DNA of 64,000 bases from HLUCCA09 sp039822045 (GTDB taxonomy: Bacteria > Pseudomonadota > Alphaproteobacteria > Rhodobacterales > Rhodobacteraceae): the NCBI GenBank assembly GCA_039822045.1, contig JBCBMY010000002.1:124001-188000 (forward strand), read 5' to 3'. The notes beneath the pieces were generated by a model. It was not told where the DNA came from and made no database searches. It was given only the letters and a program-made list of their open reading frames with translations. Position numbers and translations under genes: made by a program. Below are positions 24,423 to 31,802 of this stretch, piece after piece; the stretch's first letter is position 1; each line of letters begins with the position of its first letter.

Positions 24423-25933
24423 GCGACGCAGGGATCATCAGGATCGCCGTAATGGCGGTGGGCGGCCAGGGGGGCGGCGTGCTGACCGGCTGGATCGCGG
24501 CGCTGGGCGAGCGGGCGGGCTGGCATGTGCAGGCGACCTCGGTCGCGGGCGTGGCGCAGCGGACCGGCGCCACGATCTATTACATCGAGATGGCGCCAGA
24601 CGGGCCGCGAGGGCGGCCGGTGTTCGCCCTCTCACCCGCGCCCGGCCACGTGGACGTCTTGATCGCGGCCGAAATCATGGAGGCGGGGCGCGCGGCACAG
24701 CGGGGCTTCGTGACGCCGGACCGGACGGTTCTGGTCGCTTCGACCCACCGCATTCTGGCGGTGAGCGAGAAGCAGGTGCCGGGAGACGGGCGCGGCGACG
24801 GCGCTGAGGTGCTGGCGGCGCTGCGGAGCCATGCGGCCGAGATCGTAGCCTTCGACATGGAGGCCGTGGCGCGGGAGGCGGGCTCGGTGATTTCGGCGAG
24901 CCTCTTCGGCGGTCTCGCGCGGTCAGGCGCCCTGCCCTTTGCAGCGGCCGAGTTCGAGGCGGTGATCGCGGGCTCAGGGCGCGGCGTGGAGGCGTCGCTC
25001 GCGGCGTTTCGGGGGGCGCTGGATTGGCAGCCGCCGGCGGTGGCGCCTCCGGCCAGCGAGCCCGGGCCGGAGATGGCGGGGCCCGCGGCGATGATGGCCG
25101 AATGGTCGGCCCTGTGCGCCGAGTTGACGGCGTTCGACGCCGAGGCGCGCAATGTGGCCGCGGCGGCGCTTGGCGCCTGCGTCGACTATCAGGATCTGGC
25201 CTATGGCGCGGAGTGGCTGGAGCATCTGCGTCCGTTTCTGGGCCGGGGCGTCGCGTTGGAACGGGCGGCCGCAAAATATGTCGCGCGCGCCATGTGCTAT
25301 GACGATCTGATCCGCGTGGCCGATCTGAAGACGCGGGCCCGGCGGGCCGAGCGGGTGCGCGTGGGCCAAGGCGTGGATGGCGCGGCGGTGCTGCGGGTGA
25401 CCGAGTATGTGCATCCAGGTGCTGCGGAGGTGTGCAGCGCCCTGCCCCGCGGCCTTGGCGCATGGATCGAGGGGCGCGCCTGGGCGTTCGGCGCGCTCGA
25501 TTGGGCGGTGAACCGGGGGCGTCGGGTGCGGACCGACCGGATCTCGGGGTTCGCGATGTTGTGGCTCGTGGCGAGCCTGCGCCCGGCGCGGCGGCGGCTG
25601 CTGCGTCACGGGCGCGAGGTGGCGCATCTGGAGGCGCTGGTCGCCCGGGCTTTGGCCGCGCTGCCGGGGCGGCCAGAGCTGGCGGCGGAGGTGCTGGCCT
25701 GTCAGCGGCTGGTGAAGGGCTATTCCGACACGCATGCGCGCGGGCTGAGCAAGTTCGACCGGGTGATGGAAGGCGCGGCCGCGGTCTGGGACCGGGCGGA
25801 CGCGGCCGATTGGGTGCGCCGATTGCGGGCGGCGGCCTTGGAGGACGAGGCGGGCCAAGCGCTCGACGGGGCCGTGGCGACGGTGCGGAGCTTTGCCGGC
25901 CCGGCGCGCGACCCGGAGCGGGGGGCGGCGTGA
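24419..25933 (+). CDS. indolepyruvate:ferredoxin oxidoreductase beta-type subunit with long C-terminal domain (IorB-like, DUF6537)
   Basis: 504 aa, starting at a GTG that overlaps the iorA stop (GTGA). The first 180 residues are the gamma-type pyruvate-oxidoreductase domain: MAVGGQGGGVLTGWIA, GVAQRTGATIYYIEM and EIMEAGRAAQRGFVTPDRT. The remainder is the helical extension of aerobic-type IorB proteins, with LAYGAEWLEHLRPF, RAMCYDDLIRVADLK and LVKGYSDTHARGLSKFDRV. It must act with the preceding subunit to decarboxylate a 2-oxoacid to a CoA thioester and pass electrons to ferredoxin or another acceptor. Confidence 0.88.
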   Translation: MSDAGIIRIAVMAVGGQGGGVLTGWIAALGERAGWHVQATSVAGVAQRTGATIYYIEMAPDGPRGRPVFALSPAPGHVDVLIAAEIMEAGRAAQRGFVTPDRTVLVASTHRILAVSEKQVPGDGRGDGAEVLAALRSHAAEIVAFDMEAVAREAGSVISASLFGGLARSGALPFAAAEFEAVIAGSGRGVEASLAAFRGALDWQPPAVAPPASEPGPEMAGPAAMMAEWSALCAELTAFDAEARNVAAAALGACVDYQDLAYGAEWLEHLRPFLGRGVALERAAAKYVARAMCYDDLIRVADLKTRARRAERVRVGQGVDGAAVLRVTEYVHPGAAEVCSALPRGLGAWIEGRAWAFGALDWAVNRGRRVRTDRISGFAMLWLVASLRPARRRLLRHGREVAHLEALVARALAALPGRPELAAEVLACQRLVKGYSDTHARGLSKFDRVMEGAAAVWDRADAADWVRRLRAAALEDEAGQALDGAVATVRSFAGPARDPERGAA

Positions 25934-25984
25934 GCGGCGCGCGCCCCTGTCTGCGGCAGCCTGCCCGGTGCGGCGCGGCGGCCG

Positions 25985-26003
25985 GCCTCCGGCAGGAGTA
26001 TTT
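25985..26003 (+). repeat. dispersed 19-nt motif GCCTCCGGCAGGAGTATTT, copy 1
   Basis: Matches the complement of 34634-34652 with one mismatch. It lies in the 115-bp gap between the iorB-like and reductase genes. From memory, sequences like GCCTCCGGCGGGAGTATTT are scattered between genes in Rhodobacteraceae. Confidence 0.7.
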
Positions 26004-26048
26004 GGGTCAAGATGATGGGGCGGGCGTGGCGATCGGATGGGGGACGGG

Positions 26049-26978
26049 ATGGCTGAGCTGATCGTGCGCCGGGTGGCATCTCTGACCGAGCGGATCTCGG
26101 AGTTCGAGCTGGGGGCCGCCGAGGGTGCTCTGCCCGACTGGACGCCGGGGGCCCATGTGGATGTGGCGACGCACGCGGGCGTGCGGTCGTATTCGTTGAT
26201 CCGGTGGCCGGGAGATAGGTTCGACGGGTGGCGGATCGCGGTACAGCGGGAGCCGGAGGGCGCGGGCGGGTCGGTGGCGATGCACGGGCTGGGCGCGGGC
26301 GACCGGGTGAGTGTGGAGGGCCCCGCGAATGATTTCGAGCTGGTCGACAGCGACCGGCCGGTGGCGCTGATAGCGGGCGGGATCGGGGTGACGCCGCTCG
26401 TCTCGATGGCGACGGCCCTGGCGGCGGCGGGGCGGAAGTTCGTCATGCACTATGCCGGGCGGTCGGAGGGTGTGATGGCCTATCTGAGCGACCTGCGGGG
26501 TGCGTTCGGGGATCGGCTGGTCGTGCATCCCGATGACCGGGCGCCCATCGATCTGGGCCTGGCAGTGGGCGGCATGGCCGACCACGACCTCTATATCTGC
26601 GGGCCGCGGGGCATGATCGAGGCGACGCGTGCGGCCGCTACGGCCGCCGGCATTCCGGACGACCGGGTGCGTGTGGAGCTGTTTGCGGCGCCGGTGGCCG
26701 AGGCGGGCGATACGGCGTTCGAGGTGGAGCTGGCCTCGACCGGGGACGTCTATGCCGTGCCGCCGGGCCAGACCATCATCGAGGTGCTCGAGGCGGCGGG
26801 GCACGATCTGGTCTATGATTGCCAGCGGGGCGATTGCGGGATCTGCCAGACGGATGTGCTCGACGGCGTGCCCGATCACCGGGACGTGGTGCTGAGCGAC
26901 AGCGAACGCGAGAGCGGCAAGGTCATGCAAATCTGTGTCAGCCGGGCAAAGTCACCCCGGCTGGTGCTCGATCTTTGA
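26049..26978 (+). CDS. oxygenase reductase, phthalate-dioxygenase-reductase type (FMN, NAD(P)H, 2Fe-2S)
   Basis: 309 aa electron-transfer protein. The N-terminal flavin barrel has RSYSLIRWPGD, the nucleotide domain has IAGGIGVTPLVSMA and YICGPRGMIEA, and a plant-type [2Fe-2S] domain is at the C-terminus (CQRGDCGICQTDV ... CVSR). That order is the PDR/VanB type. ATG 26049 is used; 26037 is also possible. It is 12 bp ahead of the Rieske oxygenase alpha gene and should feed that oxygenase electrons directly, without a separate ferredoxin. Confidence 0.92.
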   Translation: MAELIVRRVASLTERISEFELGAAEGALPDWTPGAHVDVATHAGVRSYSLIRWPGDRFDGWRIAVQREPEGAGGSVAMHGLGAGDRVSVEGPANDFELVDSDRPVALIAGGIGVTPLVSMATALAAAGRKFVMHYAGRSEGVMAYLSDLRGAFGDRLVVHPDDRAPIDLGLAVGGMADHDLYICGPRGMIEATRAAATAAGIPDDRVRVELFAAPVAEAGDTAFEVELASTGDVYAVPPGQTIIEVLEAAGHDLVYDCQRGDCGICQTDVLDGVPDHRDVVLSDSERESGKVMQICVSRAKSPRLVLDL

Positions 26979-26990
26979 GGAGGGCCAGCG

Positions 26991-28319
26991 ATGGATGCCA
27001 GTCGGATCAGGGCGATGGTGCGCGGGCGCGACGTGCACCGGGATGTCTATACCAGCCAGGAGGTCTATCGGGCCGAGATGCGGCAGCTCTTCCGCAATGC
27101 CTGGGTGTTTGTCGGACACGAGAGCCAGACGCCGACCAAGGGCGATTACTTTATCACGCAGGTGGGCGATCAGCCGGTGATCCAGGTGCGGCATTCGGAC
27201 GGGGAGATCCACGTTCTCTACAACCGGTGCCCCCATAAGGGGACGAAGATCGCCATCGACCGGCAGGGGAATACGGGGAAGTTCTTTCGCTGCACCTATC
27301 ACGCGTGGAGCTTCAAGACGAACGGGTGTCTGCTCGCGATCCCCCTGAAGAAGGGCTATGAGGGGACGGGGCTGGAGGAGAGCGAGAGCGGACAGGGGAT
27401 GAAGGCCGTTGGCGCCGTGTGCGTCTATCGCGGGTTCGTCTTTGCGCGGCTGGCGGAGAACGGGATCGGGTTTGAGGAATTCTTCGGGGCCTCGCTGTCG
27501 TCGATCGACAATATGGTGGATCGGAGCCCGGAGGGCCGGCTGGAGGTGAGCGGGCCGCCCCTACGCTATATGCACCAGTGCAACTGGAAGATGCTGGTAG
27601 AGAACCAGACAGATACCTGTCACCCGATGGTGGCCCATGAGAGCTCGGCCGGGACGGCGGTGAGGATCTACAAAGAGCTTGGCGAGCCGCAGCCGCGCCC
27701 GGCCGCCATGCAGATCATCGCGCCCTTCATGTCGCCGTATGAGTTCTTCGAGAAGATGGGGATCCGGACCTGGCCGAACGGCCATGGGCATACCGGCGTG
27801 CATCACTCGATCCATTCCGATTACGACGCGATCCCGGGCTATTTCGAGGCATTGAAGGCGGCCCACGGGGAGCAGAAGGCGAAGGCGGTGCTGGACGAGA
27901 ACCGGCACAACACCGTCTATTTCCCCAATATCATGGTGAAGGCGCCGCTCCAGCAATTGCGGGTGTTCATCCCGCTGGCCGCGAACCGGACTCTGGTGGA
28001 GAGCTATGTCTACCGGCTTGTCGGCGCGCCGGACCGGCTGGTGGAGATGTCGGCGATGTACAACCGGATGATCAACGCGCCAACCTCGATCGTGGGGCAT
28101 GACGATCTGGAAATGTATGAGCGGGCGCAGGAAGGATTGATGGCCGACGGTCTGGAATGGGTGAACGTGCAGCGGCTCTATGAGGAGGATGAGGATTTCT
28201 CGGTCGAGGCCGTGGAGAACGGAACCACCGAGCGGCAGATGCGCAACCAGTTCGACGCGTGGGTCAAGTTCATGGTGGCCGGCATGGAGGGCGCAGAGAC
28301 TCGCGCGGCGGCGGAATGA
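26991..28319 (+). CDS. Rieske non-haem iron aromatic ring-hydroxylating oxygenase, alpha subunit
   Basis: Catalytic subunit of 442 aa. Rieske ligands are Cys80-x-His82 (CPHKG) and Cys101-x2-His104 (CTYHAW). The mononuclear iron motif is Asp208-x2-His211-x4-His216 in ENQTDTCHPMVAH, with Asn205. AGGAG stands before the ATG. It overlaps the beta-subunit gene by ATGA and follows its reductase. The enzyme inserts O2 into an aromatic substrate. The downstream isatin-hydrolase-like enzyme and the convergent 2-aminobenzoyl-CoA operon point to an indole such as indole-3-acetate, as in iad-type loci; benzoate-, anthranilate- or salicylate-type substrates remain possible. Confidence 0.94.
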   Translation: MDASRIRAMVRGRDVHRDVYTSQEVYRAEMRQLFRNAWVFVGHESQTPTKGDYFITQVGDQPVIQVRHSDGEIHVLYNRCPHKGTKIAIDRQGNTGKFFRCTYHAWSFKTNGCLLAIPLKKGYEGTGLEESESGQGMKAVGAVCVYRGFVFARLAENGIGFEEFFGASLSSIDNMVDRSPEGRLEVSGPPLRYMHQCNWKMLVENQTDTCHPMVAHESSAGTAVRIYKELGEPQPRPAAMQIIAPFMSPYEFFEKMGIRTWPNGHGHTGVHHSIHSDYDAIPGYFEALKAAHGEQKAKAVLDENRHNTVYFPNIMVKAPLQQLRVFIPLAANRTLVESYVYRLVGAPDRLVEMSAMYNRMINAPTSIVGHDDLEMYERAQEGLMADGLEWVNVQRLYEEDEDFSVEAVENGTTERQMRNQFDAWVKFMVAGMEGAETRAAAE

Positions 28320-28807
28320 ACGTGATGGACCGGACCGTGACCAGGGACGATGTCGTGGACTTTCTCTACGACGAGGTTCGCATGCTCGATGAGGGGCGGT
28401 ATCGGGACTGGCTCGATCTGTGGTTGCCCGATGGGCATTACTGGATGCCGCTCGACTGGCAGCAGGCGGACCCGGTGAGCGCGACCTCGCTCCTTTATGA
28501 GGATCAGTTCATGCTGCGCCTGCGCGTGGAGCGATTGGAAGGGGCGCGGACGTTCAGCCAGAAGCCCAAGAGCCGCTGTCATCATGTGATCCAGCGGCCG
28601 TTCGTGGATGTGTTTGAGCCGGACGGCGTGATCCGGACCTCGACCAGCATGCACTATGTCGAGACGCGGCTGGACGAGCAGGTCTTGCTGGCGCTGACGG
28701 CCGAGCATGAGTTGCGGCTGGTCGACGGGGCGCTGAGGATTGCCAACAAGAAGGTCGTGTTGCTGAATTCCGACGCGGCCTTCGGGAACATCCAGCTGTT
28801 GCCATGA
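28316..28807 (+). CDS. Rieske oxygenase beta subunit
   Basis: Small structural subunit, 163 aa, NTF2-like fold. It begins MNVMDRTVTRDDVVDFLYDE and has LDEGRYRDWLDLWLPDGHYW, a hallmark of ring-hydroxylating dioxygenase beta subunits, and ends IANKKVVLLNSDAAFGNIQL. Start ATGA overlaps the alpha-subunit stop, and its own stop overlaps the ligase start, so stoichiometric coupled synthesis is likely. Confidence 0.92.
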   Translation: MNVMDRTVTRDDVVDFLYDEVRMLDEGRYRDWLDLWLPDGHYWMPLDWQQADPVSATSLLYEDQFMLRLRVERLEGARTFSQKPKSRCHHVIQRPFVDVFEPDGVIRTSTSMHYVETRLDEQVLLALTAEHELRLVDGALRIANKKVVLLNSDAAFGNIQLLP

Positions 28808-30402
28808 GCGAGACGGTCTATGGCGCGATTGCCGCCGCGGCGGCGCGGTGGCCGGACCGGCCGGCCCTGCATGTGACCGCGGGTACGGCGGCGGCCTATG
28901 GGATTGCGGCGGGCGATCTGAGCTATGACGCGCTTCTGGCAGCGGCCGACAGGTGGGCGGAGCGGCTGGTGGCGGCGGGCTATGGGCCGGGGTGCCGGGT
29001 GGCGGTGCTTTTGGAGAACCGGCCGGGCTATTTCGCGCTTTGGGCAGGCCTGAACCGGATCGGGGCATCTGTGGTGCCGGTGAATCCGGATCTGCGGCAT
29101 GCGGAGCTGGACTATCTGATCGGCCATGCCGCGCCGGCCCTGGCCGTGGCCCTGCCCGACCGGCAGGCGGACGTGCGGGCGGCCGCTGCGTCAGCCGGAG
29201 TGGCGCTGGAGGTCATCGGCGAGGCGGACGCGGTGCCCCCGGCGCGCCCCGGGGCGGCGGTGGCGACGGACACCCAGGAGGCGGCGGTGCTTTACACCTC
29301 GGGCACGACCGGGGCGCCGAAGGGCTGTGTCTTGCGGAACGACTACTTTTTACTGGCCGGTCAATGGTATGCCGGGCTCGGCGGGCTGGCGTGGCTCGGC
29401 CATGACGGCGAGCGGATGCTGACGCCTCTGCCTGTGTTCCACATGAATGCGATGGCCTATTCCTTTATGGCGATGGTGCGGGTGGGCGGGTGCCTGATTG
29501 CGCTCGACCGGTTCCACCCAAGGCGCTGGTGGGCCGAGGTGGCGGCCTCGGGTGCGACGTGCCTGCACTATCTGGGCGTAATGCCGTCAATCCTGATGGG
29601 ATTGGACGAGGCGCCGGAGGAGCGGGCGCATTCGGTCCGGTTTGGCTTTGGCGCAGGCGTGGACCCGGCGCTGCACGCCCCGTTCGAGGCACGGTTCGGA
29701 TTTCCGCTGGTGGAGGCCTGGGCGATGACCGAGACGGGCGCCGGCGCCGTGATTGCAAATGCGGCACCGGATCGCCTGGTGGGGCAAGCCAGCCTCGGCC
29801 GTCCCGCGGGATGGGTGGCGACGAGGATCGTCGACGGCAGTGGCGAAGACGCAAGGAGAGGCACGCCCGGAGAATTGCTCGTCCGCAATGGCGGCCCCGA
29901 TCCGCGGGCGGGGTTCTTTGCAGCCTACTGTCGCGACGCGGAGGCCACCGAGGCCGCCTGGGACGGGGGATGGTTTCATACCGGCGACGTGGTGCGCCAG
30001 GACGCGGCAGGCCGGATCTTCTTCGTGGACCGCAAGAAGAACGTCATTCGCCGGTCGGGCGAGAACATCGCGGCGGTAGAGGTGGAGAGCGTGCTGATGC
30101 GCCATCCGGCGGTGCGCGCCGCGGGCGTTGCCGCGGTGCCGGATGCGGTGCGGGGCGATGAGGTGTTTGCGCTTCTGGTGGCCGAGGGGGGCACGGAGGC
30201 GCTGGCGCGGGCGATCGCCGACTGGGCGCTGGGGCAGATGGCCTATTACAAGGTACCGGGCTATGTCGCCTTCGCCGATGCCCTGCCCCTGACGGGGACG
30301 CAAAAGATTGCGCGCGGGGATCTGAAGCGGCTGGCCGCGGAGCGCGTCGGGGCCGCGGGCACGGTGGATCTGCGCGACGTCAAGAAGCGGCGGGTGGCGT
30401 GA
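28804..30402 (+). CDS. AMP-forming acyl-CoA ligase (CaiC/fatty-acyl-CoA synthetase-like)
   Basis: 532 aa adenylate-forming ligase. P-loop YTSGTTGAPKG near residues 163-173, substrate-side VEAWAMTETGAG, hinge GWFHTGDVVRQD and KKNVIRRSGENIA, and the C-terminal lysine region TGTQKIARGDLKRL. It would activate a carboxylate to its CoA thioester. In the proposed pathway the substrate is the Rieske product dioxindole-3-acetate. ATGA overlap with the oxygenase beta gene and TGATG overlap with a mini-ORF downstream. Confidence 0.9.
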   Translation: MSETVYGAIAAAAARWPDRPALHVTAGTAAAYGIAAGDLSYDALLAAADRWAERLVAAGYGPGCRVAVLLENRPGYFALWAGLNRIGASVVPVNPDLRHAELDYLIGHAAPALAVALPDRQADVRAAAASAGVALEVIGEADAVPPARPGAAVATDTQEAAVLYTSGTTGAPKGCVLRNDYFLLAGQWYAGLGGLAWLGHDGERMLTPLPVFHMNAMAYSFMAMVRVGGCLIALDRFHPRRWWAEVAASGATCLHYLGVMPSILMGLDEAPEERAHSVRFGFGAGVDPALHAPFEARFGFPLVEAWAMTETGAGAVIANAAPDRLVGQASLGRPAGWVATRIVDGSGEDARRGTPGELLVRNGGPDPRAGFFAAYCRDAEATEAAWDGGWFHTGDVVRQDAAGRIFFVDRKKNVIRRSGENIAAVEVESVLMRHPAVRAAGVAAVPDAVRGDEVFALLVAEGGTEALARAIADWALGQMAYYKVPGYVAFADALPLTGTQKIARGDLKRLAAERVGAAGTVDLRDVKKRRVA

Positions 30403-30458
30403 TGCGGCATGTGCGGGATGCTGGCCCAGTGGCGTGCAGCGCGCTGGTGCTGACGTGA
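30402..30458 (+). pseudogene. 18-codon coupled mini-ORF, possible thiolase 3' remnant
   Basis: ATG 30402 shares a base with the ligase stop (TGATG) and the frame closes at a TGA that overlaps the GTG start of the thiolase (GTGA). The predicted peptide is MRHVRDAGPVACSALVLT. Its end (ACSALVL) resembles the end of the neighbouring thiolase (VCSSALVLEGAA). It may be the relic of a second thiolase gene, kept because it links translation of ligase and thiolase, or chance. Confidence 0.4.
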
Positions 30459-31627
30459 GCCGGCGCCCGCAGAGCTATCACGGGGTGGCGCTGGTGGCGC
30501 CGTTCTCGACCGACTACATGCGCTACTCGGTTGAGACGGCGCATTGGTGGATCGCCGCGGCTTTGCGCGGGGCGCTGGCGGCCGCCGATCTGGGCCCGCG
30601 GGACCTTGACGGGTTTTCGGTGGCCTCGTTCACGCTCTTCCCCGATACGGCCGTGGGGCTGACCCAGCATCTGGGACTGGTACCGCGCTGGCTTGATCAC
30701 ATCCCGATGGGCGGTGCCTCGGGCGGTGTGGCCATTCGCCGGGCAGCGCGGGCGGTGCAGGCGGGCGATGCCGAGATCGTGGCCTGCGTAGCGGGTGACA
30801 CCAACCATATCGACAGCTTCCGGCAGCTCCTGTCGTCGTTCTCGCGGTTTGCTTGGGACGCCTCCTACCCCTATGGCTATGGCGGACCGAATGCGAAATT
30901 CGGCTTGCTGACAGACCGGTACATGCATGAGTTCGGCGCGGCGCGGGAGGATTTCGGGCGGATCTGCGTGGCGCAGCGCGAGAATGCGCTGCGCTCGCCG
31001 CGCGCGGTGATGAAGCGGCCCTTGACGATGGAGGCGTATCTGGCGGCGCGCCCGATTGCCGACCCGATCGCGCTCTACGATTGCGTGATGCCATGTGCCG
31101 GGGCCGAATGCGTGCTGGTCATGACCGAAGAGGCGGCCGCGCGGCGGGGCCTGCCCTATGCAAGGCTGCTGGGGGCGATCGAACGGCACAATGCCCACGC
31201 CGAGGACCCGGTCCAGCTTCGCGGCGGGTGGACGATGGATGTGGACCGCCTTTGGGGCCTCGCTGGATGTGGGCCGAGCGAGATGGATCTGGTTCAGACC
31301 TATGACGACTACCCCGTGGTCTCGGTCATGCAGATCGAGGATCTGGGGTTTTGCGGCAAGGGCGAGGGCGCGGAGTTTCTGCGGGACAAGGACATGACCG
31401 TTGGGGGCGATTTCCCGCACAACACCTCGGGCGGTCAATTGTCGGGCGGTCAGGCGGGCGCCGCCGGCGGTTTCATCGGGCTTGTCGAAGCGGTGCGGCA
31501 GGTGACGGGACAAGCCGGCGGGACGCAGGTGAGGGATGCACGACGTGCACTGGTGTCGGGCTTCGGAATGATCAACTACGACCGAGGCGTGTGCTCGAGT
31601 GCATTGGTTCTGGAGGGGGCGGCATGA
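30455..31627 (+). CDS. thiolase-fold protein lacking the catalytic cysteine (SCP2/Ltp2-like, probable retro-aldolase)
   Basis: 390 aa thiolase-superfamily protein. The nucleophile block that is normally CASGG reads GASGG (residues 87-91), so the cysteine is Gly87. The GHP histidine block reads NTSGGQLSGGQAGAAGG, with Gln replacing His. Ordinary thiolysis is therefore unlikely. Steroid-degrading Ltp2 proteins are thiolase-like retro-aldolases that need a DUF35 partner, and a DUF35-containing gene is next in the operon. A tertiary beta-hydroxyacyl-CoA such as dioxindole-3-acetyl-CoA would be the matching substrate. Start GTG 30455 is preferred; GTG 30434 is possible. Confidence 0.85.
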   Translation: MSRRPQSYHGVALVAPFSTDYMRYSVETAHWWIAAALRGALAAADLGPRDLDGFSVASFTLFPDTAVGLTQHLGLVPRWLDHIPMGGASGGVAIRRAARAVQAGDAEIVACVAGDTNHIDSFRQLLSSFSRFAWDASYPYGYGGPNAKFGLLTDRYMHEFGAAREDFGRICVAQRENALRSPRAVMKRPLTMEAYLAARPIADPIALYDCVMPCAGAECVLVMTEEAAARRGLPYARLLGAIERHNAHAEDPVQLRGGWTMDVDRLWGLAGCGPSEMDLVQTYDDYPVVSVMQIEDLGFCGKGEGAEFLRDKDMTVGGDFPHNTSGGQLSGGQAGAAGGFIGLVEAVRQVTGQAGGTQVRDARRALVSGFGMINYDRGVCSSALVLEGAA

Positions 31628-31693
31628 GGCGCGGTGCAGGGTCGCCGGAGACCGCGCGCGGAGCCCGGGCCGCAACGGTCGCGATGCGCGAGG

Positions 31694-31743
31694 CAAAAGT
31701 CTTGGTCCAAGACTTTTGCAAGTTCCTTGGAACAAGGAACTTG
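31694..31743. repeat. two adjacent perfect palindromes (BIME/REP-like)
   Basis: First hairpin: arms CAAAAGTCTTGG (31694-31705) and CCAAGACTTTTG (31707-31718) around one T. Second: arms CAAGTTCCTTG (31719-31729) and CAAGGAACTTG (31733-31743) with a three-base loop. They touch without a gap, inside the 175-bp space between the thiolase and the DUF35-SDR gene. The composition is far less GC-rich than the operon. Likely a mobile palindromic element or mRNA-processing structure. Confidence 0.85.
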
Positions 31744-31802
31744 CGACGGGACCCGGCCATAGCGCACGGCGGCAGCTCGATAGCTTCGCTGCCCGGTAGG
31801 CC

